Shown here: one piece after another, positions 46,537 through 57,951 of the stretch
How the letters are laid out: every line of letters starts with the position of its first letter
Position numbering within the stretch: the stretch's first letter is position 1
Assembly: GCA_963810905.1 (NCBI GenBank)
Contig: CAWEPG010000014.1
Span: 186,001-250,000 of the forward strand
Source: CAWBAT01 sp963810905
GTDB taxonomy: Bacteria; Acidobacteriota; Terriglobia; Versatilivoradales; Versatilivoraceae
DNA length: 64,000 nt
Reading direction: 5' to 3'
The notes under the pieces: model-generated
Database searches by the model: none
Told to the model about the DNA's origin: nothing
What the model saw: only the letters and a program-made list of their open reading frames with translations
Position numbers and translations under genes: made by a program

Positions 46537-46812
46537 AGTATTTTGTTGAAGCCCGGCTGGACCAGCTCAGAGTTCAACTGACTTTCTCCTTAAGTGGCGA
46601 TTTCTTCTTCAGCTAGTTCTGGGTGTCGATCACCTCCTCGCCTAAGTCTCTGACGACGGCAAAAAATAAACTAAGTCATTCTGGATCAGTATCTTAAAAG
46701 AAATATTATCAGAATGTCTCCGGGAGAAGTCGCAAAATCTGCCGTCGGAAATTCTGACTGCATCTTCCTTTGTAGGTTTTCCTTCGTCTCCTTTCAGCCT
46801 AAGTGTGAGTGT

Positions 46813-46865
46813 CCCTCTATATATAAAGAGGCTTTGAGAAGGCAAAACCTTAAGAAAATATTTTC
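46813..46865 (+). repeat. 53-bp direct repeat, copy 1
   Basis: Begins CCCTCTATATATAAAGAGG (a small stem CCTCT/AGAGG), then GGCAAAACCTTAAGAAAATA and ends TTTTC. Matches copy 2 at 46984-47036 over its full length with scattered differences. Confidence 0.75.
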
Positions 46866-46983
46866 TTGGAATCTTAAAGAAGCAGTTGAGCGGAGGGAAA
46901 TACCTCTCTCAACACGCTCATGATATCTTGCCTCTAAAGTCATGCCCTCATTGACGGGCAGAAACAAGAGTCAAATTTTTTGC

Positions 46984-47036
46984 CCCTCTACTTATAAGAG
47001 GCAATTTCGGAGGCAAAACCTTAACACAATATTTTC
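46984..47036 (+). repeat. 53-bp direct repeat, copy 2
   Basis: Begins CCCTCTACTTATAAGAGGC, then GGCAAAACCTTAACACAATA and ends TTTTC. It starts 171 bases after copy 1 and has the same orientation. Confidence 0.75.
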
Positions 47037-47417
47037 AGAGCCAAAGTTAAACCCTTTTGTTTGATGGTGTTCTCTGCTTCTCGGGTCAAGGTTGGGAGAA
47101 CGAACAAAACTCATCGGGACAATCAATTGCGTGGGATTCTGGCCTTTGGAAAGCAACAGGCTGAAGCTTTGGGTATTGGCTTTCAGCAACTAGAGCTCCA
47201 TTGAAACTCAAACGGGCAGGAGGGCAAAGGTCGGGTTTATGGCCTGTATTACAAAGGCAGTTATCAAAACTCGAATCTTCTGGCGACCAAATGCTACAGA
47301 AACGACAGGGGGATCGTCAGGGCAACAACCGGCGAGAAGTATCAATTCACAATCACGCTCTTGGAGGTTAGATGCACATGGAGGTAAGAAATTCTCGGTT
47401 CCGGTTACGCGACTAAA

Positions 47418-47447
47418 ACGTAGCCGCTGGCGCGGCGGACGCTACGT
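47418..47447. repeat. Palindromic repeat ACGTAGCCGC...GCTACGT
   Basis: ACGTAGC and GCTACGT (outer) and GCCGC/GCGGC (inner) form an imperfect stem around TGGC. It resembles other short dispersed palindromes in the window in size and base composition. It lies in the region without genes. Confidence 0.5.
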
Positions 47448-48301
47448 GTGTGAAAAGGGGGCACCTCTGCGGCCGAATTTGCTTGTTTCCAGCGGGGTCA
47501 TTCTAGTCTCCTTGTCGAAAATGCTTCGGCATGGTTTTTGGCCCTAAAAGCCGACATCATGTGCGCCGAGGCATTCCCGATCAAGGTTAACGACTGACCA
47601 TCCAATTGCTGCGATTTGCATACAAAGTGGCGTTTTCCTCAGCCACCAGAGGAAGTAGCAGGGCAAATAATCAATGGTTTTAAAATCGATGAAATTTTGG
47701 CGAGGGACTTTTGCAATGGTTCCAGTCCATTGTGTCCCCATACTGGTTTGGGAATTTGCCAGTTGTAATGCTTTTCCCTGCCGCCTAGAATGTAATTGTG
47801 GGTCAATCTCTCAGGAAAACTGAGTTCAAAAGAAGTCCACTCTGCACTATGAGTCTGATACCGACATCGACTTTGCTACGTTCGCTGCGACGCCGGGGTG
47901 ACTCCTCTCCACTTGCCGTTATTGGTTATAAGGCGCCGCCGTATCAAAATGATAAAACTCCGAGGGAACAACTCACGCTCATATCACGTCGGGACGATAG
48001 GGTGCTGTTCTGCATGGACATGTGTGAGATCGCAACTGAACTCTCCTGTCATCGGACTGGATGGACCGGGCGCACGATAGTACTTCAGCTGGCCGCTAAG
48101 TAAAGGGCTCGACCGGGATGGCGGCGATTTGTATTCCGCGGATTGTACCAGGTGAGCCTCCCTGGAGGGCATCCTTCTTCTCCCTGACGAGAGAACCTTG
48201 AGGCGCGCCAGACATTGCTTCCGGTTACTGTGAGGGGGCAGGCATCAAAACCGAAAATCCGGAAAGAATCCATAAGCTAAAAGAATTTGAGGAGGTGGTT
48301 A

Positions 48302-48694
48302 ATGGACCGGTTGAATAAAGCTACGCTCGCTATTCTCGTCCTGGGTCTGATCACGCTCAATGCCTGTGAGGGTTTGGTTCCACACGATGTGCCGAGCCTA
48401 CTCGACCCCAAGATTCCGCGCTCAGAGGTCATTGGCATCTTGGCGGGCTTCGGAACGACTTTTGCCGCTCTGCCGGACTTAATCGCTATGCTCAAGCGCC
48501 GGTCAAGCAAGGGCATGAACCCTAGGATGGCGGCAATCATGGGCATATTTCAGATCCTCTGGGTTTACTACGGCTTATTGATTCTTTCGCGACCGGTCAT
48601 TATATGGAACGTGGTCGCGGTGTTCATCAATTTCTTAAGCGTCGGAGCTTACCGCTATTTCGTCCTCAAGGAAAAAAGCCAAGCAAGAGGGTGA
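48302..48694 (+). CDS. SemiSWEET sugar transporter (MtN3/PQ-loop type)
   Basis: 130 residues from ATG 48302, behind GAGGAGGTGG. The C-terminal 90 residues are one SemiSWEET triple-helix bundle: SEVIGILAGFGTTFAALPDLIAMLKRRSSKGMNPRMAAIMGIFQILWVYYGLLILSRPVIIWNVVAVFINFLSVGAYRYF. SemiSWEETs dimerise to carry small sugars down a gradient. Two features are unusual: the hinge motif Pro-Gln of helix 1 is Pro-Asp (LPD), and an extra N-terminal hydrophobic segment ending LITLNAC, which looks like a lipobox, precedes the bundle. A lipoprotein signal in front of a transporter would be new; it may instead be a plain fourth helix. Confidence 0.82.
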   Translation: MDRLNKATLAILVLGLITLNACEGLVPHDVPSLLDPKIPRSEVIGILAGFGTTFAALPDLIAMLKRRSSKGMNPRMAAIMGIFQILWVYYGLLILSRPVIIWNVVAVFINFLSVGAYRYFVLKEKSQARG

Positions 48695-48696
48695 GC

Positions 48697-49110
48697 TCAA
48701 GAGTGTCGGAGCAACAACCCAAGCGAAACCAGTCCGATGATCGCCAGCAACATGGCCACCGTAATACTCAAAGGCCACTGGGTTAAAACAGGGGTTTCAT
48801 CGCGACGAAGCCTCAGCAACGTACGCCAGTGCGAAATGCCCGCTAAGATCGTGGCAAGGATACCCAGGAGGATAAGGGCGAACCCGAAGGTAATCGCGGC
48901 CTGATGTAAGTGGATAGTTTCTGGACTAGGAGACTTCGCACTCAGAGATCGGAAAAATGCGACGGTGCCAAAACCGAACGTTGCCATAGTCAGTGTGGTA
49001 CGAATCCAAGCCAGGGTGGTGCGGTCGAGTGCGAGCTGCGTGCGGAATTTCGCCATGCCCGTGCGGTCATGAGCTAGAGCCACGCGGGGGTCAAAAGCGT
49101 GTTGGTTCAT
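48697..49110 (-). CDS. DUF202 (YidH-type) membrane protein
   Basis: A 137-residue inner-membrane protein. The family signature TQLALDRTTLAWIRTTLTMATFGFGTVAFF is at about 24-53, followed by two more helices (AAITFGFALILLGILATILAGI and PLSITVAMLLAIIGLVSLGLLL). The DUF202 family (YidH) is widespread and its role unknown. It converges with the SemiSWEET gene with only 2 bases between stops. Complete and in frame. Confidence 0.88.
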   Translation of the reverse strand: MNQHAFDPRVALAHDRTGMAKFRTQLALDRTTLAWIRTTLTMATFGFGTVAFFRSLSAKSPSPETIHLHQAAITFGFALILLGILATILAGISHWRTLLRLRRDETPVLTQWPLSITVAMLLAIIGLVSLGLLLRHS

Positions 49111-49177
49111 GATTGCTGCCCTCTCTTTGCTTTATGTCAACTTTGTCGGTATGGTAAACCGCGTACCGACGTGGTCG

Positions 49178-51896
49178 CTACCCAGCGGATTCGCTCTTCG
49201 CAAAGGCGCCTGATTTACCGGCATCCAGAAGCTGCTGCGCGTCGAGACGACCGAAAAGCTCGATCAGTTTCGCAACCACGCCGGTCCATCCGGTCTGATG
49301 GCTGGCCCCCAGGCCCGCGCCGTTATCGCCGTGGAAGTACTCATAGAACAGGATGTAATCCTTCCATTGGGGATCGGTCTGGAATTTCTCCGTACCTCCG
49401 AACACCGGCCGCCGGCCGGATTTATCCCGCAGGAAGATCCGTTCCAGACGATTGGCTATTTCGCGCGCCACCTCGAACAGGTTCATCAATTTGCCCGAGC
49501 CGGTGGGACACTCGATCTTGAAGTTGTCGCCGTAATAGAGATAGAACGACAGCAAGGCGCGGATCAGCATCGCGTTGACCGGCATCCAGATCGGCCCGCG
49601 CCAGTTGGAGTTTCCACCGAACATGCCGGTGTCGGATTCCGCCGGAAGATAATTCACCCGGTATTCCTGGCCTTCGCACGTTGACGACATAGGGATGGTC
49701 GTCATGGTAGCGGGAGAGGGCCCGGATCCCGTAAGGACTCAGGAATTCGTTCTCATCGAGCATGCGCGTCAGAATCCGGCGCAACCTGTCTTCATTCACC
49801 AGCGCAGCAATACCGCGCTCGGCATACCCCAAATGACCGAGCCCGGTTGCATGAATGCTGTCGCGCAGCTCGGGCATACGTTCCAAGCGTTCCCGTATGA
49901 TGTTTTCACTCGCGGCGTCCGTTCGCGCTGCCACGGCTCGATCACGGTGGTGGCACACAAGCGGCAGCAGTCCCACCATGGAGCGAACCTTGAGCCGCCT
50001 GGCAGCTACCGTCGGGGAGGCGCAGGACGTCGTAGTAAAAACCATCCTCCTCGTCCCACATGCCATCCGGCCCCGTCTGATTCATGGCGTGCGCGATCCA
50101 AAGGAAATGCTCCGCAAACTTCAGCGCCATGTCTTCGTAAAAAGGGTCGTGGGCCGCCAACTCGACGGCGATCTCCAACATGTTCTGGCAGAACATGGAA
50201 ACCCAAGCCGTGCCGTCCGCCTGCTCAAGGCTGCCACCGGTCGGCAGCGGCGCGCTGCGGTCGAAGACGCCGATGTTGTCCAGCCCGAGAAAGCCGCCTT
50301 CAAACAGGTTCTTGCCAAAGCGGTCTTTGCGGTTCACCCACCAACTGAAGTTCAGCATCAGCTTGGCAAACGAGCGCTTGAGGAACTCGATGTCGCCTTT
50401 CCCTTTAAGGGCCTGTTCCGTCCGGTACAGGAAAATCGTCGCCCAGGCGTGGACCGGCGGATTGACGTCGCTGAAGTTCCACTCGTAGGCCGGGATCTGA
50501 CCGGTCGGATGGATGAAAAACTCCTGCAGCATCAGGTCGAGCTGTTCTTTGGCGAAATCCGGATCGACCGTGGAGAGCGCGATGGCGTGGAACGCCAGGT
50601 CCCAGGCCGCATACCACGGGATACTCCCACTTGTCGGGCATCGAGATGACGTGCTGGTTCACCATGTGGAACCATTCGCTGTTCCGCATGAAGCGTCCGC
50701 CGGGCTTCATCGGATCGATGCCATGTTCCTCGAGCCATTTGTCCACATCGAAGAAGAAGAACTGCTTGGTCCAGAGCATCCCGGCCAGCGCCTGGCGCAT
50801 GACGAGGGCCTCATCTTCGCTGACACGCGTTGGGGTTATGGATTTGTAGAACTCGTCGGCCTCACGCTGGCGGGTCTGCATGATTTCAGCAAAGTTCTTG
50901 AAGGGATCGCCCATGGCCGCAGGCGCCAGATCGCTTAGCCGCAGACGGATGGTGGCTGTCTTTCCCGCACCCACATTCAACTGATAGTGTGCCGCAGATT
51001 TGGTTCCCGTTTTCTCGGGGTTGACTGCGTCCTGATTCCCGTTGACCACATAGTTGTTGATCCCGTCTTTCACGTAAGCGAGAGGCGTTGGGCGTGCCGA
51101 AGATCCGCTCGTTGTTGGTCTCGTTTTCCGTGAACAGCAGCGGGACATCTCCCTCGCAGTACAGAAAGCGCTCCCCCAGATCGGCGTGCGAGGCTGCAAT
51201 TGCCTGCACGCCTTTCTGACCAGGACCTGCTTCAGGGACGGCTTGGGTGTACCTGGCCACCATGTCCAGGTGTTGCGAAACCAGAGCGTCGGCAGAACAT
51301 GCAATGTGGCCGGCTCAGGCCCGCGATTGCTCACGCTGATCTGGATCAGCAGGTCTTCCGGCGACTGCTTGGCATATTCCACAAAGACATCGAAGTAGCG
51401 ATCGTCATTGAAGATTCCGGTATCCAGCAGCTCATATTCCATGTCGCCACGGTTGCGCCGCTTGTTCGTCTCGATCAGATCATCGTAGGGAAAGGCCGCC
51501 TGCGGATACTTGTACAGGTACTTCATGTAGGAATGCGTCGGCGTGCTGTCGAGATAGAAGTAGTATTCCTTCACGTCTTCGCCGTGGTTGGCTTCGCTGT
51601 TCGTCAGGCCGAACATGCGTTCTTTGAGGATCGGGTCTTTGCCATTCCAGAGGGCCACGCTGAAGCACAGCAACTGCTTGTCATCGCTGATGCCGGCAAG
51701 GCCATCCTCGCCCCAGTGATAGGCGCGGGATCGGGCCTGGTCATGGGTGAAGTAGTCCCAGGCATTTCCGTCCTGGCTGTAGTCCTCGCGAACCGTTCCC
51801 CACTGCCGCTCGCTAAGGTAGGGTCCCCATTTCCTCCATGGTGTCTTGGCGGTCGCGCGCTTCTTCTAATCTGGTTGATTCTGGATTTTGCGACAA
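49178..51896 (-). pseudogene. GH63-like glucosidase (MGH1-like domain), several frame changes
   Basis: About 906 codons read across at least five frame segments. TTG 51896, seven bases after GGAGG, gives MSQNPESTRLEEARDRQ. After a shift near 51835 the text reads WGPYLSERQWGTVREDYSQDGNAWDYFTHDQARSRAY, the typical start of this family. The middle (51673 down) has NSEANHGEDVKEYYFYLDSTPTHSYMKYLYKYPQAAFPY and GIFNDDRYFDVFVEYAKQSPEDLLIQI; later parts include PLPTGG, DGMWDEEDGFYYDVLRLPDG, and the end segment ESDTGMFGGNSNWRGPIWMPVNAMLIRALLSFY...GTEKFQTDP...FHGDNGAGLGASHQTGWTG. These are clan GH63/GH37-type (alpha/alpha)6 glucosidases; likely substrates are glucosyl-glycerate- or trehalose-like sugars. 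Breaks lie near 49.7, 50.0, 50.6, 51.1-51.2 and 51.8 kb. Confidence 0.75.
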
Positions 51897-52067
51897 TTTG
51901 TGCCTCCTGTTTGGCCGACTCACCTCAGGTGACATGGCGGCGCCGGATGGGGGGGTTCTCTAAATCATAGGATAAGCGAACATTCGAAGCAGCACCAGTA
52001 ACATCGACTTTACACTATGCAGGGGCGCGCCTAAATCAAGGCTCTCGATTCCCTCATCCGCATTCGG

Positions 52068-53454
52068 CTATTGCAGGAATTCCAGACCCGCGCTTTTTGC
52101 CGGCTCCGTCCGCACCCGTCCGGAACGAATGGCGGCCCGGAAGGTCTTGAAATCAACTTCCGCCTGGTCTGCGTAAGCTCTCGCGTATTTCACCAGGGCG
52201 TCATCGAACTGGCCGCTTGACCCCAGGTACCCGGAGATCATTGCTGCGTCGCCCGCCTTGGCGTGCGCCCGCGCCACTGCCCAGCCACACATGGTGGCAT
52301 AGTCAACCAGCGTGCCAGGCTGGAAAAGTTTCAACCTCAGCGGAGACCTTCATATCGCGGAACTGACGCACGTAGTAATCGTGCCCCTGCGCCGAGCGGA
52401 ACCAGCCCAGAAAGATGTCACTGGCCGCCTGCATCAAACGCTGGCCTGTCACAACGCGGAAACCCTGATGCGCAAAGCGGCTCTTGCCGCCCGGCGGCTC
52501 CAGCACCGATCTGCGCGCTTCCTTGCTTTGCAGAAACAGCGGGTCGTCGTCATCGGCCAGAAGCAGATGGACATAGCAGCGCGTCCCTACACTGCCGACG
52601 CCAACCACTTTCACCGCCGAATCCTGAAAGCGATAGCGCTCGAACAAAGCGAGCCGGTCGGCCTGCAATGACTTTGATATTGCGCAATGTGATTCCGGTT
52701 GGCCTTTTCGAAATCCCAGACGTTTTGTTGGAAATGGAAGAGGAACGGGGGATTGTCCTTGATCGTCCGCCGGCCGTCCACAACCGCCGTCAGCTTGGGA
52801 ACTACCGCTTCCGAGGTTTGCGAGTGGGCCTGCTTCTGCTTCTTCTTCAATCGCGCCAAGAAGTCCGGATCTTTCCGGAAATACTCGATAGGGCGTCCAC
52901 ACCGACTTCCGCGTACCACGTCTCGAGCACTCTCATGTCGGAGAACTCAGCCATCCGCTTGCGATAGGACGCTGCGGCCGCTCGCACGGCATTGTCCGCG
53001 ACGGCTTCGAAAAGCTTCGGTCCCTCGCCGCCAGCACGAGGCTGGCCCCCAATCGCTTGAGGTCCCATTCCCACGGAGCGGGAAACGTCTCGTCGAAGTC
53101 GTTGATGTCGAACACCAGGGCGCGTTCGGGGGAGGCGAAGCCGCCGAAGTTCATCAGGTGGCAATCGCCGCAGGCCTGAACGGTGATCCCCGACACGCGC
53201 GCGTTTGCGAGGTCGCGAGCCTGGATGATGGCGGCGCCGCGGAAGAACTTGAAAGGCGACTCGGCCATCCTCTGATACTTAATCGGGATCAGGCCGGGAA
53301 TACGATCGGTGTCCGATTCCTCGAGCAGTTTGATCGGGTCTAGAGACTTCGAACGAGGCTTCCACTCGGCCTGCGCAGCACGCGGACACTGTTCGCGCAA
53401 CGCTTTACCATGTTTGTGTCTTTCGCTCCTGGATAGCGGAACAGCAGATTTCAT
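52068..53454 (-). pseudogene. DUF2252 family protein, several frame changes
   Basis: ATG 53454 with AAAGGAG upstream opens MKSAVPLSRSERHKHGKALREQCPRAAQAEW, followed by LIPIKYQRMAESPFKFFRGAAIIQARDLA and GDCHLMNFGGFASPERALVFDINDFDETFPAPWEWDLKRLGASLVLA, the DUF2252 core (kinase-like fold with GDxHxxNFG and DINDFD). The frame then changes near 53015, 52910, 52680 and 52330. Later pieces keep SVGTRCYVHLLLADDDDPLFLQSKEARRSVLE and the end DYATMCGWAVARAHAKAGDAAMISGYLGSS. About 462 codons, normal for the family. Function unproven; the fold suggests a phosphotransferase. Confidence 0.75.
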
Positions 53455-53553
53455 TCTTTCATTCTCCTTTCATTCGGGATCCGGTCGATTATTGTTTCCC
53501 TGATTCGGCCATCGATAAACGTTTTATGATCCCTGCTGCTCAGAACATCATCT

Positions 53554-54703
53554 TCAAAGTGTCCCGAATACAGTATCGAATGGGAGCGAAGCAATCACGA
53601 CCGGGATCGCCGGGATCAAAGCGACGCCGATGAGCGCATAGAGGTCGACAGCACTAACCGGAATAATGCGGATGTGGTTGATATTACCCACCACACTATA
53701 GAGATCAGTCGTTGTGGAGAAATCCGGGACCGTCAAAACATCTTCATCCAGACTGTCGGCCCGATGGAGCCACTTTTTTTCAAACTGCTCCCCTACGGCG
53801 CGGGCAAATGCTCCGTAACTCAACATGCCCCGGCGCCGCAAGCGCATCAGCGTGCTGGAGAAAAGGAAATAAGGCGCAACGCAGACAAGCAACACAACTC
53901 CAATCAGCATCAGGGACAAATGGCGGAATGCCATCAGCTTTTGTCCTTCATTGAAGATCCGATTGGCTATCGCTCCCGCCAGTCCAACACCCAGGCAGAA
54001 GCTGAACGGCAGTTGCCCGCGCAACGAGGCTTCGATAAACCCCAGACCTCCCAAGGTGTCGGGATGAGCGGCAATGAGCCGCAGATTCAGATTGGTCGTG
54101 GTTCGCAAGAATCGCGCCCAAAGCAGGTGTCGCCACAACCAGAGATAGATGAAATAAATGAGAATTGGATAGCTGACAAAAAATGCCCACGTCCCCCCGG
54201 CGAAAAATACCTATAGCCGCCACCTCCCTTCCACCAGGCCATGAATTCAGCGCCCTCCGGGCTCAGGTACCCGCCAGCAAGGCTGCCGTCGTATAAGTCA
54301 GAATTGCGATCAGCACTCGAGCAAGCTTGGAATCACTGAGCTTTTCGCAAGAAGCCCAGTCCTCCTGAAATTTGGGGAGCTGTTCATGCGGAACAAGAAA
54401 GGTTTCGAAATGGTGCGCAACCAGGGCAAGCCGCTTGCGCAAAGGTGGTTCCGCCAGAACAAGCACAAGAATAATAATGAGGAAGCGGGATTGAGAGGCA
54501 TAGTCCGTCAGAAACGATTGGAATGAAGCGCCTCCGCGGAGAGCAGACAATACTGCTAGCGGACCCCACGCCATCGCCGCAGCAACGCCAGCTCGAATGA
54601 GCGTTTGCGAGCTGGCGGTGCGAAATAGATCCAAGAATACTTGAGGGCGGATGTGCGAGGATTGATCGGACTGGGTGTGACTCGGTTGCCGTGAACGTTT
54701 CAT
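53554..54703 (-). pseudogene. Polytopic membrane protein of unknown function, two frame changes
   Basis: ATG 54703 follows GGAGGAG and opens MKRSRQPSHTQSDQSSH. A first half of membrane helices (TLIRAGVAAAMAWGPLAVLSAL, RFLIIILVLVLAEPPLRKRL) ends near 54270 with an indel. The next piece shows AWWKGGGGYRYFSPGG, then a shift in a C6 run near 54197, and continues as FFVSYPILIYFIYLWLWRHLLWARFLRTTTNLNLRLIAAHPDTLGGLGFIE and further helices to 53554. The LxAAHPDxxGGLGFLE phrase marks a conserved bacterial membrane family with no assigned role. Total about 383 codons. Confidence 0.65.
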
Positions 54704-55092
54704 GGAAGACTCCTCCTGCAGCTGATTTTGAAACCCCAGACTCTCTACTCTGACCACCTTGGCGACTATTTCACGCCGCTCATTTGTCAGCCGGCACTCA
54801 AACCCCTATGAAGGGCGGCGTACACTGTCGGAAGTGTGGCCAATGCGGCACGATCTCGATTTCGACTTCACCTGCATCCCGCAGGATGGGGAGCACACCC
54901 CGGAGAATTTGTGCCTTAAAGCCGATTTCATAATTTTCCCTTACTCTCCCGGGTGTATCGTCTTTCTTGCCGGATGGAGACTGATTTTCGTTCAACAGTT
55001 TGGCTGCTTACACGGACTTTAAGGAATATGTGCGACTATATACGAAGGCAAAGGCGAACATCCTACCATTGGGCTCTTTGGCTGATTCTCCT
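54704..55092. other. Gap without a recognisable gene
   Basis: 389 bases between the membrane-protein start and the end of the outer-membrane barrel gene. Open frames in either strand have no family-like content; probably leader and spacer sequence. Confidence 0.5.
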
Positions 55093-56116
55093 TTACGACT
55101 TCGACGGCTGCGTCTTCGGAATGCGCAACGTCCAGGAAAGGCCGAAGACGATGGTTCGCCCTTGCGGCCGGGCCAGAGCCCGGTACTCATCAGTACTTGA
55201 AGAAGAGCGCTAGATCCTTCGCCGGGAAGAATGAAATTGGCCTGTACGCCAATAGCATGCACTGAATAGAACGGAATCGTGCTCTCAGGGATGACGGGAT
55301 TACCTGCAACGGATAACGTTCCGCCGCTTTGCGAAACCTGCCATTGGTCGTACCCAACCAAGCCGAGTTGGAGCAGCATACTGAGATCTTTCTTCAGGGG
55401 AAGTACCTGCCCAAATCCCCACTCATCGTGAATGTCTGACCCGGTGTTATGTTAGTGCCACTCTGTTCTGACCGTGGATTTCCCAGGCGGTCGTCAAGTT
55501 TGCGGTGGTTGCCTTGTTCTTGGTGATGTAGAACGTGGTGCCACTCGTTATATCGTTACCCCAATATCCGGAACCCACGTTATTGCTGGCCCCCTGAGTG
55601 AATCGACCCGTGGGAGCGACGAAAGCGTATCCGACGTTGAAGTCAGTTCGCTTTAAGTGCCAACCCAAGTTCAATGGCTGGACGTACATATCGGAAAAGC
55701 CGGATCCGCCTCCAGCCGGTGCTGAGGTTGGTCCCGGTTATATCAGCTACCAGCTCACCGTTCGCGTAGGTTAGTACGATATAGGGCATGAAGTAACCGC
55801 CAAGGAACTTGTGCTTCGGGACATAGTAGAAAATGTTCTCATCCACCCAGAACGAATAGGTCCCAGTAATACTTGGAACGCGGTTTCCGTTGGGGTCATT
55901 CAATTGGCTGGCGGAGTAGTTCAGAGGCATGTTGGCATAGGTGATGCCGGGATCAGGAATCACACCGGCATTGAGACCAAACTGTCCCGGGACCCATTGC
56001 CCCTTCTGTTGAGCCAAGGTGGATGAGGCGCCACTCAAAAACATGCAAGCAAGGACTGCGGTTTCAAGCTTGCTCCGGAATCGCACTCTTGAGTTCCTTT
56101 CGTTCCCCAACCTCAT
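55093..56116 (-). pseudogene. SphA/MetA-type outer-membrane barrel protein (upstream copy), frame changes
   Basis: ATG 56116 opens MRLGNERNSRVRFRSKLETAVLACMFLSGASSTLAQ, a signal peptide, then QWVPGQFGLNAGVIPDPGITYANMPLNY, typical of the PF13557 family (phenol degradation MetA-like / SphA). Frames change near 55690, 55440 and 55200; matching pieces include DFNVGYAFVAPTGRFTQGASNNVGSGYW and FYSVHAIGVQANFILPG. The end RPQGRTIVFGLSWTL reaches TAA at 55093. Members are porin-like barrels thought to pass hydrophobic compounds. About 341 codons. It lies between the sulfatases and the membrane protein on the same strand. Confidence 0.72.
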
Positions 56117-56268
56117 AACTTCGTGATGCTGGCGGCGCGGCTTCGGATACTTGCTGGGGCTCACCTTGCGTTTTTCAATGAGCTTCAAAGTCGGCCTTAT
56201 CGTCAATCTGCGTACGGTTCCCATCCTCGCTAGCCTTGGAGCCGATATAGGGTGACAGAACCCAGCAT

Positions 56269-57760
56269 GCCTATTTCGGCGGAACATATGGATCGGGCGT
56301 GCCCATCGGGATGGGCGGATACTTCTTCAGGCTGGCCTCGAACTCACCGATGATTCTCACCACCGGGTCAATGACCCAGGAATTGTGTGGCGGCCACGTC
56401 GCGCTCCTCCTTCAGGTCGGTGAGGAGGTTGATGACTTTCGGCAACGGGAGTTTCAGCGGCGGGTCGTACATGTTCTCCTGCCAGATCAGGTGCGCCTTC
56501 CAGTTCCGCCACTTGACGGCGGACAGCTGGTCGGCCACGTAGGCCGGGAATCCTTCGCGATTGGAGTTCTCCTGTTTGCCGAGGAAGAAATCCAACTGGT
56601 CCACGCCGTCAATCGGGCGATCCTTCGGGACTTCCGCTCCGCCCACGCGCGCGAGGGTCGTGAAGCAGATCCACGATGTGGACGATCTCGTTGTTGACGC
56701 GGCCGGCCGGCACTTTGCCCGGCCAGCGGATGATGAACGGCGCGCGCAGCGAGCCTTCCATCGCCGTGAAATACGTACCCCGCCACGGCCCGTTGTCAGC
56801 CCTGCCAGGGATCGGTCGCCTCCGGGCCGTTGTCGCTGGCGAAAACGACCAGCGTGTTGTCTTCGATGCCGGCTTCCTTGATGGCGTCGAGGATCTGGCC
56901 GGTGCGGTAGTCCATCTCGGCGAGGCAATCGGCCCAATCGCCGTTGCCGGTTTTGCCGGCGAACTCCGGATTGGGCAGCGTCGGCATGTGAACCAGCGAG
57001 AACGAAACGTAGGCATAGAACGGCTTGCCCGCACTTCGCGTTGCGCTTGATGAACTCCACGGCGCGGCTCGTGATCTCCGCTTCCATGGTTCGGCGACGA
57101 TCCACGTCCAGTTCCGCGACCTGCCGGGCCTTCTCGCCCTTGCGCGCTTCGTAGATGTGTTCGGGGTGGACGACCTTCGCGTTCCAGCCCTGCTTGTCGC
57201 CGACCGATGGCCACACGCTTTTCGTTTCGTTGAACGACGGCCACATGGCCTCGTCGTAGGTGCGCGGGATGCCATACCATTCGTCGAATCCCTGATGCGT
57301 GGGAAACCGGTCTTCGGCGCTGCCGAGATGCCACTTGCCCCACATGCCGGTGGCGTAACCCTGCGCCGACAACAACTCGGCGATGGTGACCTCCCACTGG
57401 GTCATTCCGTCCGGCGCGCCGCCGATCGGAACGGCATACGTTCCCGAGCGGATGGAGAAGCGGCCCGTCATGAGCGCCGAACGGGAGGGCGTGCATTGCG
57501 CCTCGACGTTGAAGTTGAGCAGCCGCATGCCTTCGGCTGGCGAGCTTGTCAATGCGCGGCGTGGGTGCGCCGCGCAGGATGCCGCCGCCGTAGACAGCCC
57601 AGCTCGCCATAGCCCAGGTTATCCGCGAGCATGAAGACGATGTTGGGCTTCTTGCGTCGGCCGCCGCTTGAGACGCGGACGCGAGTGCGTCAAAGAGCGC
57701 AGCCGCTGCGAGTGCCGCATAGCGATCACGATGTCCGCTGGCAATGGAGATTTCTGTTTC
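56269..57760 (-). pseudogene. Sulfatase with CTPSR active site, several frame changes
   Basis: Segments in all three minus frames rebuild a ~497-codon secreted sulfatase. A signal-like ALAAAALFDALASASQAAA precedes KKPNIVFMLADNLGYGELGVYGGGILRGAPTPRIDKLA. The active-site motif is QCTPSRSALMTGRFS, where Cys is converted to formylglycine. Next come GMWGKWHLG, SFSLVHMPTLPNPEF, YRTGQILDAIKEAGIEDNTLVVFASDNGPEATDPW and YFTAMEGSLRAPFIIRWPGKVPAG, then VIDPVVRIIGEFEASLKKYPP with TAG at 56269. Breaks are near 57.65, 57.55, 57.3, 57.0, 56.8 and 56.7 kb. The start is approximate. Such arylsulfatases cleave sulfate esters of aromatic or sugar substrates. Confidence 0.75.
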
Positions 57761-57951
57761 GGCCTTGTTCTGCAGTTGTTCATTGCATCAGGACTTTCAG
57801 GTATGCGCTAGCTACACTTCACCTGCCCCGGACCCATGAGATTTCAGTACTCCGTCATTCCCGGGTCTGCGAAGCGCTTGCGTCACGGGAGACGGCCCTC
57901 TCGGGCCGCCCGCCGTGGTCTTTACATCCTTTTTGCTTTCAAACCGATGGC

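Larger units (their letters stand above)
46187..48301. other. 2.1-kb non-coding or decayed core of the integrated element
   Basis: No frame in this stretch gives a recognisable protein; candidates at 46642, 47239 and 47798 lack family-like content and good starts. What it does hold is six iterons (46408-46536), two 53-bp direct repeats (46813 and 46984) and a palindromic repeat at 47418-47447. No Rep protein is seen. It may be a replication/regulatory region whose genes were lost, or may lie outside the element. Confidence 0.55.

Noticed and set aside
47798..48103. Short plus-strand open frame before the SemiSWEET gene
   Set aside because: No family-like content and no ribosome site; the overlapping frame is equally open.
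49855..50649. Long plus-strand open frame over the GH63-like gene
   Set aside because: High GC keeps opposite frames open; the minus-strand segments carry the recognisable glucosidase motifs.
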